DNA of 64,000 nucleotides from Chersky-840 sp050011815. GTDB lineage: Bacteria > Actinomycetota > Acidimicrobiia > Acidimicrobiales > UBA8190. The translations under genes and the position numbers were made by a program. Each line of letters opens with the position of its first letter. Position 1 is the first letter of the stretch. This document shows positions 25,914 to 33,853 of the stretch, piece by piece. The stretch lies in contig JBEKIJ010000003.1 in the NCBI GenBank assembly GCA_050011815.1, forward strand, positions 62,001 through 126,000, given 5' to 3'. The notes below the pieces were generated by a model. It worked only from the letters and a program-made list of their open reading frames with translations, was not told the DNA's origin and made no database searches.

Positions 25914-27035
25914 ATGGGGCAAAGCGCGCGTACGGGCAAGATCCGGCTCGGCGTTCTCGGGACGGGAAACATCGCCGACCTGAACGTGGCCGGGTATCTC
26001 AAGCACCCCGACTGTGACGTGCTGGCAGTATGCGACGTCGACGGCGCGCTGGCGAAGGAAGCCGCCTCGCGCTGGGGCGTGGGGCGGGCCTACTCCGACA
26101 TGGACGAGCTCCTGGCCGACGACGAGATCGACGCGGTGGAGATCCTCACCCCGACGCACCTGCACTACGCCCACGTGAAGGCGGCGCTCGCCGCCGGCAA
26201 GCACGTCTCGGTGCAGAAGCCCATCACGAACTCGGTGGACGAGGCCCTCGAGCTCGGACGCCTGGCCGATGAAGCCGGACTGACCCTCCGGGTGAGCGAG
26301 TGCTTCGTGCATTACCCCCCGCTCGAGATGGCCAAGAAGCTGATCGCCGATGGCGCGATCGGCCGGCCCATCGGCGTTCGCATCCGCACGGTGGTGGGCC
26401 AGACCGACTCGACGTTCCAGGCCGCCCTGCGCCCCGAGGGCTATGGGTGGCGCCTCGACAAGCGCAGCCCCGGGGGTCACCTGTTCGACGACAACGTGCA
26501 CAAGTACGCCATGGCTCTGTGGCTCGTCGATCCGGACATCATCTCGGTTCAGGCGGTGGTCCGTCGCCGCGACATCTTCTTCGAGCCCTGCGCCATCATT
26601 TTCGAGTACGACGACCCCGAGCTTTTGGGCACCATGGAGGTCCAGTACGCGCGAGACATGTGGATGCGCTCGGGGTACTTCGGAGCCGACGAGTTCTTCG
26701 AGGTCCAGGGGGACGAGGGGTTTCTGTGGGTGACCCGGGCCACAGGCGAGATGCTCGACCTGGCGCCGGTGGTGCTCTACCAGGGCAAGGACAACGCCCG
26801 CACCTTCACGGAGTTCGACACCATCGACGCCGACTGGGCGACGGGCTTTCACCGTTCCTCGGCGCACTTCGTCGAGGCCCTGCGGTCGGGCACGCCGGCC
26901 GCCATGTCGGCCGCCGAGGCGGCCAAGGTCCTACAGCTCTGCTTCGCCGTCTACCAGGCATCCGACACGCGCCGGCCGGTCGACCCTCGCACCATCACGG
27001 GGTCCGTCACGCCGGCGGGCTGGGCCGAGTGGTAG
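25914..27035 (+). CDS. Gfo/Idh/MocA family oxidoreductase
   Basis: This 373-residue NAD(P)-dependent oxidoreductase starts with the Rossmann strand IRLGVLGTGNIADLNVAG and has the signature QKPITNSVDEALELG (EKP-like, here QKP) with ALAAGKHVSV. The C-terminal half contains GGHLFDDNVHKYAMALWL, where His and Asp could act on the substrate. Such enzymes oxidise sugar or inositol hydroxyls. QKP instead of EKP is a variation seen in some members. The ATG follows GGAGAAAGGGGG. Confidence 0.85.
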   Translation: MGQSARTGKIRLGVLGTGNIADLNVAGYLKHPDCDVLAVCDVDGALAKEAASRWGVGRAYSDMDELLADDEIDAVEILTPTHLHYAHVKAALAAGKHVSVQKPITNSVDEALELGRLADEAGLTLRVSECFVHYPPLEMAKKLIADGAIGRPIGVRIRTVVGQTDSTFQAALRPEGYGWRLDKRSPGGHLFDDNVHKYAMALWLVDPDIISVQAVVRRRDIFFEPCAIIFEYDDPELLGTMEVQYARDMWMRSGYFGADEFFEVQGDEGFLWVTRATGEMLDLAPVVLYQGKDNARTFTEFDTIDADWATGFHRSSAHFVEALRSGTPAAMSAAEAAKVLQLCFAVYQASDTRRPVDPRTITGSVTPAGWAEW

Positions 27036-27065
27036 ACACCGGCTCGTAGACCGTACGTTTCGCGC

Positions 27066-27085
27066 CCCGAGCGCGCTGTCTCGGG
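27066..27085. terminator. convergent hairpin terminator candidate
   Basis: CCCGAG (27066-27071) pairs with CTCGGG (27080-27085) across an 8-base loop, between convergent genes ending at 27035 and 27116. No T-run is visible. Confidence 0.4.
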
Positions 27086-27115
27086 ACCTCGAACAGTCAG
27101 CCGCCGGAACTCGGA

Positions 27116-27847
27116 CTACCCGAAGGTGACCGAGCTCCAGGCGCGGGTGACCGATGCATCACCCTCGATGACCACTGCCGCGCTGGTGTCCTCGCGCCTG
27201 CCGAGGAGCCAGAGGAAGAGGTCCGACGTGGTGGCCCGCACCACGGCATCGGGATTGCGGAGCCCTGGGTGGGACACGACGGTGTCCGGTGCCAGGTCCA
27301 AGGTGTAGGCCACATCGGCGTCGGTCGCCACCAAGCCGAGTCTCCCTTTGAGTTCGGGGCGCGGGCTCAGCGCCACCCAGAACGGCACGATCCCGACGTA
27401 CTCAGCGATTCCGTCGGCGGCCAGGGGGGCATCGATGGCGTGGTCGAGACCGACAGCCTGCTCGACGTCCCAGCGATGGACAGAGGCCTCGTGGGCCACC
27501 CGGCGGTGCCAGAAGCGAGCAGGGCCGGGGCCCATGGCGCTCCAGTTCCATACCGGCTCATCGGGCCCTACCTGTTCGAGAACGGCCACAAGGGTGGCAA
27601 AGCCCTCGTCGTACCAGGCGCACAGCGCGTCCCATCCCTCGGGCCTCTCCGTGAAAGCGCCCATGTCGGTGGCGCGCTCACGAACCATGGCCTCGATCCA
27701 CCAGTAGGCACTCCCGAGGTGCCCGACGACGGCTTCCACATTCCACTCGGGACAGCTCGGTACCCGCACGGCAGGGCCGCCCTTGGCGGCAGCCAGCAGG
27801 GCCGGGGCGTCAACCCTCAGGTACCCGACGAAGTCGGCAGGTTCCAT
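27116..27847 (-). CDS. maleylpyruvate isomerase family (mycothiol-dependent DinB-fold) protein
   Basis: This 243-residue protein has the TIGR03083-like layout: PSCPEWNVEAVVGHLGSAYWWIE (His of the metal site in VGHLG), then WHRRVAHEASVHRWDVEQAVG with two further His, and the domain C-terminal to it. Mycothiol-dependent family members isomerise maleylpyruvate or transfer thiol groups. The start at 27847 was chosen because EPADFVGYLRVDAPALLAAAKGG is the usual N-terminus. Confidence 0.8.
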   Translation of the reverse strand: MEPADFVGYLRVDAPALLAAAKGGPAVRVPSCPEWNVEAVVGHLGSAYWWIEAMVRERATDMGAFTERPEGWDALCAWYDEGFATLVAVLEQVGPDEPVWNWSAMGPGPARFWHRRVAHEASVHRWDVEQAVGLDHAIDAPLAADGIAEYVGIVPFWVALSPRPELKGRLGLVATDADVAYTLDLAPDTVVSHPGLRNPDAVVRATTSDLFLWLLGRREDTSAAVVIEGDASVTRAWSSVTFG

Positions 27848-27926
27848 CCGTTGCAGTCTGGCAGAGATCGTTCCGCCGCCCACACGCCCACACGCCTCCA
27901 ACGGCGTTGCGCCAAGCGAGGTCGCC

Positions 27927-28658
27927 TCAGGTCTTGACCACCACGGTCCTGGTGACCTTGTCGTGCAACGTCTGATTCTTCGGATCCCAGATGGGGAACA
28001 GCATGTCGATGATCCACGGGACCAGGAACACGATGGCCATCAGGTACTCGAAGGCAGCCCGACCGAGGGCACGCGGAAATCCGATGGGGCCGCCCCGCTG
28101 CTCGTCGATGGCCCGGGACCCGACGAGCATCATCCCGACGGTCTGGCCTCGGCTCGATCCGCAGAAGATCGTTCCGTAGGCGATGACGATCACCGCCTGC
28201 AAGGCGATGCCGCCGAAACCGACGTGGAAGCCGCGTTGCCGGATGGTCTCCCCGTTGGTGAGGACGACGCCAGCGGTGCGGTGAATGGAGTGGGTCACGA
28301 TCAACAGCGGGATGCTCACGATGAGGAGCAGGACCCAGTCGATGAGCCACCCTCCCAGGCGCACTCCGTAGTTCGCCAGGGCGGGCCGCTGCAACCCGTC
28401 GCCGGGAGGCATCGGGGCCCACTGGTACGAGCCACCTCCCGGATACTGAGGCATAGGCGGAGGAGCTGCGGGAAACGGCGGGGGCGGGGGCGGAGATTGA
28501 TAGGCACCCGGGGTGGGAGCGGGGAATGAAGGAGCCGAGGGCGGAGGAACGAGCGGTGGCGGTGGCGGTGGCGGTGGCGGTGGCGGTGGCGGTGGAAAGG
28601 TCGGTGGCGCGGGCGGTTCGGAGTCGGGCGGTTGTCCCGTCCCAGACGTGTCAGACAC
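27927..28658 (-). CDS. RDD family membrane protein with poly-proline N-terminus
   Basis: This 243-residue protein starts with about 85 residues very rich in proline, encoded by a hexanucleotide repeat, followed by an RDD domain (ALANYGVRLGGWLIDWVLLLIV) with several membrane helices and GMMLVGSRAIDEQRGG. RDD proteins are thought to be transport-related; function is unknown. The GTG start follows GAGGAGGCCAA. The first 85 residues are probably cytoplasmic and flexible. Confidence 0.82.
   Translation of the reverse strand: MSDTSGTGQPPDSEPPAPPTFPPPPPPPPPPPPPPLVPPPSAPSFPAPTPGAYQSPPPPPPFPAAPPPMPQYPGGGSYQWAPMPPGDGLQRPALANYGVRLGGWLIDWVLLLIVSIPLLIVTHSIHRTAGVVLTNGETIRQRGFHVGFGGIALQAVIVIAYGTIFCGSSRGQTVGMMLVGSRAIDEQRGGPIGFPRALGRAAFEYLMAIVFLVPWIIDMLFPIWDPKNQTLHDKVTRTVVVKT
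28555..28595 (+). repeat. hexanucleotide repeat (GGTGGC) within the RDD gene
   Basis: GGTGGC is repeated six times (28555-28590) plus a partial copy. On the coding strand it gives a run of proline codons, and six-base changes keep the frame. Confidence 0.85.
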
Positions 28659-28831
28659 TTGGCCTCCTCGCTCATGAGGACGGAGGAACTGTGTAGCCCT
28701 ACCCCGATGATCCTCAGATCGTCACCGGGGGACGGCCTAACCCTTGGCGGTCATTATCGACCCCGGGGCGATGAGACTGGAGGGATGCCGAGCAGAGTGC
28801 CCGGAAAGCCCAGGTGCGCTACCTCGGGAGA

Positions 28832-28860
28832 CCCGGGCCGATGTGGCTCCGGCCCCCGGG
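28832..28860 (-). terminator. weak hairpin after the second Ddn-like gene
   Basis: GGGCCG (28835-28840) pairs with CGGCCC (28850-28855) over a 9-base loop, with extra CCC/GGG outside. It lies downstream of the leftward gene ending at 28885. The 226-base gap 28659-28884 holds nothing else I can support. Confidence 0.3.
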
Positions 28861-28884
28861 GAGTACCAGATGGAGGCTTGTCGG

Positions 28885-29349
28885 TCAGATGGGCGCGGCG
28901 GTGGTCGGCAGGGGCTCCAGGCGCACGATGGGCAGTTCCCGCTGCACCGTGCGCAGGTAGCGCCGCCACTGGTTGTTGTACGAGACGGCTCGGATCACCA
29001 TTTTGTCGCGCTCCGTCTCGGCCAAGGCCCGGGCCCGCACCGGGATCGATCGGCCCCCGACATGCACCACGGCATCGGGGTAGGAGTCCAGGTTCAACCA
29101 CCAGGCCGGGGGACGCTCGCCTCCGTAGTTCGAAGCGATCACCACGAAGCCCTCCCCGTCGGGCATGTACAGGAGGACCACACTGCGGGGTTGGCCCGAG
29201 CGGCGACCCCGGACCTCGAGCACCAGGAACCGAAGGCGCGGCCCGGACCACGACGGGCGACCGCGCGTGCGGACCAGCAGACGGGTGTGGCTGCGGGCAA
29301 AGGCGCGGAAGAAGCGCACCTGCAATGTGTCGGGCGGCACGGTGGTCAC
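28885..29349 (-). CDS. Ddn-like F420-dependent oxidoreductase
   Basis: This protein of about 154 residues has the Ddn-type split barrel: LRFLVLEVRGRRSGQPRSVVLLY (core RGRRSGQPR matches RGAKTG.xR), then NYGGERPPAWWLNLDSYPDAVVHVGG. It is a second F420H2-dependent reductase paralogue, diverged from the one at 23530. The start may be GTG 29349 or GTG 29370. Confidence 0.75.
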   Translation of the reverse strand: MTTVPPDTLQVRFFRAFARSHTRLLVRTRGRPSWSGPRLRFLVLEVRGRRSGQPRSVVLLYMPDGEGFVVIASNYGGERPPAWWLNLDSYPDAVVHVGGRSIPVRARALAETERDKMVIRAVSYNNQWRRYLRTVQRELPIVRLEPLPTTAAPI

Positions 29350-29447
29350 GCTAGCTGTCCCGGGCTCCACCGATTCGTTGAATCCGATTCACTCCATAGC
29401 CCGAGAGGCCCGAGGGGCGTGTCAAGTGTCGCGTCGTCGGTATGGCG

Positions 29448-30845
29448 TCAGCGACACAAGGCGAGCATCGTGCGCATACCGTTCTCGATACCGCGCCCGA
29501 GAACGTCGAGATCCGCCGTCGTGTCCCAGTCCCCCGTGATCCCGAAGGTGACCTGCCCGTCATAGGAGAAGATGGCCAAACCGATGCGCACCTGCCCGGC
29601 GAGGGGCACGTACGGGTAAGCGGTGACCATGCGGCGGCCGGCGACGTACAAGGGGAGCTGCGGTCCGGGCACATTGGTCGTCACCGTGTTGATGTTGCGC
29701 TGCGCCACCCGGGTGGCCATCCTCATCCCGAGGGCCAACAGCATGGGTGGTGCGAAACCCGACAGCGAGGTCAGGGCTTCACCGGCCACGGCTTCTTTGG
29801 ATTCCTTGAGGCCCGCCATCTGGAGGGTGATGGCACGGAGGCGTTCGGCGGGGTCGTCGATGCCCACCGGGAGCGCCGCGAACATCGCCGAGACCTTGTT
29901 CTGGAGGGTGCCGTCGCCCACAGCCATGGCACCGGGGCTGCGCGGTCGAACCGAGACGGGTACGAGGGTGCGCACGACCCGCTCGACGGACTCGCCCCGG
30001 GAGCGGAGCAACTCACGAAATCCGTTGGTGATGGAGGCCAGCACGACGTCGTTGAAAGCCCCGCCCAGGCCCTTGCGCACCCGCTTGATGTCGTCCACCG
30101 TGGTGGCGGCCCAGGCATAGCGGCGATGGGGGCCGAGCGGGCCGTTGAGACTCGAGATGGGCGTGGGGCGGATCAGGCCGGCCATCGAGGAGAGCCCGCG
30201 GGCCACGTCCCCGGCCCGCGAGAGGGCGAGTCTGGGCATCCTGGTACTTGCCCGCACCGCCCGGAGCTGTTCGTAGGGGCTGCGGGCCAGGTCCGTGGCG
30301 GCTCCGATCGCCAGGCTGGCGCCACTCGGTGCGGGCCGGGGATTCCAGTCGTCTTCCAGCGGGGGGGACGGTTGGGGTGTCGTGTCCATGAGCACGGCGA
30401 GGAGATCGGTGCCCGACACCCCGTCCACGAGGGCGTGATGGGTCTTCGAGAGAAGGGCCCAGCGCCCTCCCCCCAGCCCCTCCACCATCCAGATCTCCCA
30501 CAGGGGCTTGGCCCGGTCGAGCTGCTGCGCCATCACGCGGCCGACCAGTGCCCGGAGCTCGGCCTCGCCACCGGGAGCCGGCAGCGCGGTGTGACGGAGG
30601 TGGTAGTCGATGTTGAAGTGCTGGTCGTCGACCCACACCGGTCGACCCATGTCGAAGGGCACGAAGCGGACCACCTGCCGATAGCGCGGTACCAGGGGGA
30701 GCTTGCCTCGGACCATGTTGACGACGTCGGCGTATCGCGGCGGAGGCCCCTCGAAGATCCCGATAGCCGCAATGTGCATGTGGCTCACGTCGTCCTCCAC
30801 GTGCAGGAACGACGCATCGAGTGGACTCAACCGGTCAAAGTGCAC
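29448..30845 (-). CDS. WS/DGAT wax ester synthase/acyl-CoA:diacylglycerol acyltransferase
   Basis: This 465-residue enzyme has the catalytic HHxxxDG motif (HHALVDG, 136-142) and the C-terminal NTVTTNVPGPQLPLYVAG. It condenses acyl-CoA with a long alcohol or diacylglycerol to make storage lipid, typical of actinobacteria. The chosen GTG 30845 has GAAGGTGG just upstream; an ATG 12 codons earlier is less likely since the ribosome-binding site lies inside that extension. Confidence 0.88.
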   Translation of the reverse strand: MHFDRLSPLDASFLHVEDDVSHMHIAAIGIFEGPPPRYADVVNMVRGKLPLVPRYRQVVRFVPFDMGRPVWVDDQHFNIDYHLRHTALPAPGGEAELRALVGRVMAQQLDRAKPLWEIWMVEGLGGGRWALLSKTHHALVDGVSGTDLLAVLMDTTPQPSPPLEDDWNPRPAPSGASLAIGAATDLARSPYEQLRAVRASTRMPRLALSRAGDVARGLSSMAGLIRPTPISSLNGPLGPHRRYAWAATTVDDIKRVRKGLGGAFNDVVLASITNGFRELLRSRGESVERVVRTLVPVSVRPRSPGAMAVGDGTLQNKVSAMFAALPVGIDDPAERLRAITLQMAGLKESKEAVAGEALTSLSGFAPPMLLALGMRMATRVAQRNINTVTTNVPGPQLPLYVAGRRMVTAYPYVPLAGQVRIGLAIFSYDGQVTFGITGDWDTTADLDVLGRGIENGMRTMLALCR

Positions 30846-31193
30846 GGTCCACCTTCTTTCTCGTGCCGCCGCCAGCAGCATACGGCCAACGCTGGTGCCA
30901 GGGGGGGTCCTGTGGTCCTCGCCGAGACGTTGTCGCGGTGCTGGCCCGGAGCCTCGATGGCCGGCGTTTCTCGCTGGGAACACCGCCCGGCCGAGAGCGG
31001 ATCGAGCTCCCCGGAGGGCCCGAGGTCCGTCGCCGGGACGCTGAGCGTTGGAAGATCCGAACCCCGTTGGGTGCGCTCGCCCTGACCGTCGCCGTGACAT
31101 CACCACGGAAACCGATCGCACCCCGATTACGCTGCGTGACGGGGGTGCGGGGGTGACAGTTCGGAACCGGACCTTCACGGGAGAGGTCGGCCC
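30846..31193. other. 348-base divergent intergenic region
   Basis: The gap holds the divergent 5' regions of the WS/DGAT gene and the DUF4190 gene. I see no RNA gene, strong palindrome or convincing -35/-10 pair. Confidence 0.3.
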
Positions 31194-31793
31194 ATGACCA
31201 TCGAGGACCAGGGGGGCGCGCTCGGGGCCTCGAGCGGGTGTCGGGCTTGTGGCAGACAGGTGAGCCCCGGGAGGGCCAACTGCCAAGGGTGCGGCACCCC
31301 GGTTGCGAGCGAGGCCCGGGCCTCGGGCGAGGCGGCCCCGACGCCGGACCCGACCACTCCACCTGCCTCCTCCTTCCCTCTTCCTCCTCCTCCTCCACCC
31401 GGCGCGGGGAACCCGAACCCGGGGTACCCGCCCCCGTACCAGGCGCCCTATCCACCGCCCTATCAACTGCCCTATCCACCGCCCTATCAACTGCCCTATC
31501 AAGCGGGGTACCAGGGCTACTACGGTCCGGTGGCCGTCGGACGACGCACCAACGGCATGGCCATCGCGTCGATGGTGCTGGGCATCCTGTGGCTGTGGTG
31601 GATCGGGTCGATCCTGGCGCTGGTGTTCGGGTACGTCGCCCTCGGCCAGATCAAGCAACGCAACGAGGGCGGCCGGGGCATGGCCATCGCGGGTGTGGTC
31701 CTCGGTTGGGTCGGGATCGTCACCGGTGTCCTCTTCGGCATCCTCATCGCGTTCGCCGCCAGCCATACGAACTCGGGCTCGTTCGGGCCATGA
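31194..31793 (+). CDS. DUF4190 membrane protein with N-terminal zinc ribbon
   Basis: This 199-residue protein begins with a zinc-ribbon motif (Cys16, Cys19, Cys30, Cys33), then a Pro/Tyr-rich linker (PPYQAPYPPPYQLPY repeats) and a two-helix DUF4190 domain (about 117-180; RTNGMAIASMVLGILWLWWIG, GRGMAIAGVVLGWVGIVTG). DUF4190 proteins are of unknown function. The next gene is 50 bases downstream and also carries a zinc ribbon. Confidence 0.82.
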   Translation: MTIEDQGGALGASSGCRACGRQVSPGRANCQGCGTPVASEARASGEAAPTPDPTTPPASSFPLPPPPPPGAGNPNPGYPPPYQAPYPPPYQLPYPPPYQLPYQAGYQGYYGPVAVGRRTNGMAIASMVLGILWLWWIGSILALVFGYVALGQIKQRNEGGRGMAIAGVVLGWVGIVTGVLFGILIAFAASHTNSGSFGP

Positions 31794-31843
31794 CCGCCAC
31801 ACCGGGCGTCGTCGGTCACCGATAGGCGAGGCCGAGGGCAGCC

Positions 31844-32449
31844 GTGTCGCGTATTCGGTTCGACCGCAGGCGACTCGGTGTCGGAGACGTCATCGTCGCC
31901 GGCGCCAGCCTCGTGCTGATGATCGGGATCTACCTGCCGTGGTTCGAGTTCGGCTCCAAGGCCACCGGATACTTCAGCTTCGACGCCACGGCAGTACGGT
32001 CGTGGATGGACGCCACGTTCATCATCGCCCTGTCAATCGTGGTGTATCTCTCGGTCAGGGTGACGGTGGGCGAGTTCTGGTCGCCGCTACCCCATTGGTT
32101 CATCCTGCTCGGGGCGTCCGGTGTGAACCTCGTGCTCACGGTGGCGTGCTTTGCCAAGAAGGCGAGCGGAGTGAGCTGGGACGTGGGGGCCTACCTCAGT
32201 GTCCTGGCCGCCATCACGGCCGTGGCGGGGGCGCTCGTGCGTCGAAGCGAACGCGGCGCCGGCGCCGGGGGCGCCTCTTCCTCGCATCATGGGGGCCTCC
32301 GCCGTCCCCGTGATCCGGTGGTGCCCATGTCCCCGCGCCAGGTCAACGCGCCCGGGCATCCCAGCAGCGTCGGCTGCGCGACATGCGGTCGGTTGAGCCC
32401 GCGCACCACCAGCGTCTGCGCTTCGTGCGGTCGACCCCTGCACGGTTGA
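31844..32449 (+). CDS. four-helix membrane protein with C-terminal zinc ribbon
   Basis: This 201-residue protein starts at a GTG. It has about four membrane helices (VIVAGASLVLMIGIYLPWFEF, FIIALSIVVYLSV, WFILLGASGVNLVLTVACF, YLSVLAAITAVAGALV) and a C-terminal zinc ribbon CATCG ... CASCG. It is paired with the preceding gene, where the ribbon is N-terminal. Function is unknown. Confidence 0.7.
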   Translation: MSRIRFDRRRLGVGDVIVAGASLVLMIGIYLPWFEFGSKATGYFSFDATAVRSWMDATFIIALSIVVYLSVRVTVGEFWSPLPHWFILLGASGVNLVLTVACFAKKASGVSWDVGAYLSVLAAITAVAGALVRRSERGAGAGGASSSHHGGLRRPRDPVVPMSPRQVNAPGHPSSVGCATCGRLSPRTTSVCASCGRPLHG

Positions 32450-32574
32450 CCACGTCGCCTCGCCGACAGCTTCGTTGCCTTGACCAAGCACCGATCGGGG
32501 CGCGCCGACGCGGCGTCTCGAGAGTTTTGGGGGGCGAAAAGCTACGGTTGCCGTTGCCATACCTCTGACCCGGT

Positions 32575-32739
32575 GTGGAGACCCGGGGTGCCTTGATCGC
32601 CTGCGTGGACAAGCCGGGGGCCATCGGGTTCCACGGCGTCGGATGGGGCTTCGGGGCCTTTGTGGGGCTCATCGCCGCCGTCGTGGCCGCAGCGCCGCTG
32701 GCGGCGCCCGCCATTCAGGCCCGCCGCTCCCCCCACTGA
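32575..32739 (+). CDS. possible small membrane protein
   Basis: A 54-residue frame from GTG 32575 encodes one hydrophobic stretch (WGFGAFVGLIAAVVAAAPLAA) near its end. It has no clear ribosome-binding site, but the stretch is membrane-like and it lies between two real genes. The region just upstream is the most AT-rich of this part. Confidence 0.3.
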   Translation: METRGALIACVDKPGAIGFHGVGWGFGAFVGLIAAVVAAAPLAAPAIQARRSPH

Positions 32740-32749
32740 ACCCCGGCGG

Positions 32750-33853
32750 TCAGAGCGTCAGCACCCCGCGGGCCAGCTTGCCGGCGTGCATGTCCTGCAC
32801 GATGTCGCGGAAGCCTTCGAGGGGGCGGGTCTCGGTGACGAGCTCGTCGAGCATCAGCTTGCCGGTTAGGTAGAGCTCCACCATGAGGGGGATGTCGTGG
32901 TGGGGACGGGAGGCGCCGTAGCGACAGCCGATGAGTCCCCGGTCGACATAGGCCAGGTTGTTGATGTCCACGGTCACCTCCGATCCCCGGGGGGGGACGC
33001 CGATGGCGACGGCGGTGCCACCCCAGTCCAGGGCGTCGACGGCGTTGCGGAGGACGGCCGGGTGGCCCACGCAGTCGAAGGCCCAGGTGACGCCGCCGGG
33101 TCCGAGGGCCCGGGCCATCGACTTGGGCCCATGGGGGACGATCTTCTTGATCTCCTCCACGGCGTCGGCTTTCGAGGCGTCGACGAAGTGGGTGGCCCCG
33201 AATTGCATGGCGAGGCCCTCCTTCGAAGCCATGGTGTCGACGGCCACGATGCGGCTGGCGGCGGAGAGGCGCAGCGCCTGGATCACGTTCAGGCCCACGC
33301 CCCCGACGCCGAAGACGGCCGAGGTCTCGCCCGGGGCGACCCGGGCCCGGTTGAGGACCGATCCCACGCCGGTGAGGACGCCGCAGCCGATGAGGCAGGC
33401 CGAGGTGAAGGGGACGTCCTTGGAGATGGGGACGGCCTGGACCTCCTGGACGATGGTGTACTCGGCGAAGACCGAGGCGGCCGCGAAGTTCGAGGCCGGC
33501 ACGCCGTTGTAGGTGAAGGGCGTGGAGACGTTGCCGAGGCTGCGGATGCACATGGTGGGGTGGCCGGTGTTGCAGGCCCGGCAGGTCCCGCAGCTGGCCA
33601 GGGTGGCGATGACGACGTGGTCGCCGGGCTTGACCGAGCGGACCGAGGAGCCCACCGCTTCGACGATGCCCGCACCCTCGTGGCCGAGCACCGAGGGGGC
33701 CTTCCAGGGGATGGTCCCGTCGAGCACCGAGAGGTCCGAGTGGCAGACCCCCGCGGCGACGATCTTCACCTTGACCTCGGTGGGACCCGGGTCGGCCACC
33801 TCGAGCTTGTCGGTGACCTCGGCGTCATCACCGGTGTAGACGATCCCTCGCAT
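32750..33853 (-). CDS. zinc-dependent alcohol dehydrogenase
   Basis: This 367-residue medium-chain dehydrogenase has the catalytic zinc ligands Cys37 and His58-Glu59 (GVCHSD, LGHEG), four structural Cys (88, 91, 94, 102), and the NAD(P) loop FGVGGVGLN. The family is near the NDMA-dependent/Rxyl_3153 alcohol dehydrogenases of actinobacteria. It overlaps the fadD3-like gene by one base (TGATG), so the alcohol or aldehyde may belong to the same acyl-CoA route. Confidence 0.85.
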   Translation of the reverse strand: MRGIVYTGDDAEVTDKLEVADPGPTEVKVKIVAAGVCHSDLSVLDGTIPWKAPSVLGHEGAGIVEAVGSSVRSVKPGDHVVIATLASCGTCRACNTGHPTMCIRSLGNVSTPFTYNGVPASNFAAASVFAEYTIVQEVQAVPISKDVPFTSACLIGCGVLTGVGSVLNRARVAPGETSAVFGVGGVGLNVIQALRLSAASRIVAVDTMASKEGLAMQFGATHFVDASKADAVEEIKKIVPHGPKSMARALGPGGVTWAFDCVGHPAVLRNAVDALDWGGTAVAIGVPPRGSEVTVDINNLAYVDRGLIGCRYGASRPHHDIPLMVELYLTGKLMLDELVTETRPLEGFRDIVQDMHAGKLARGVLTL

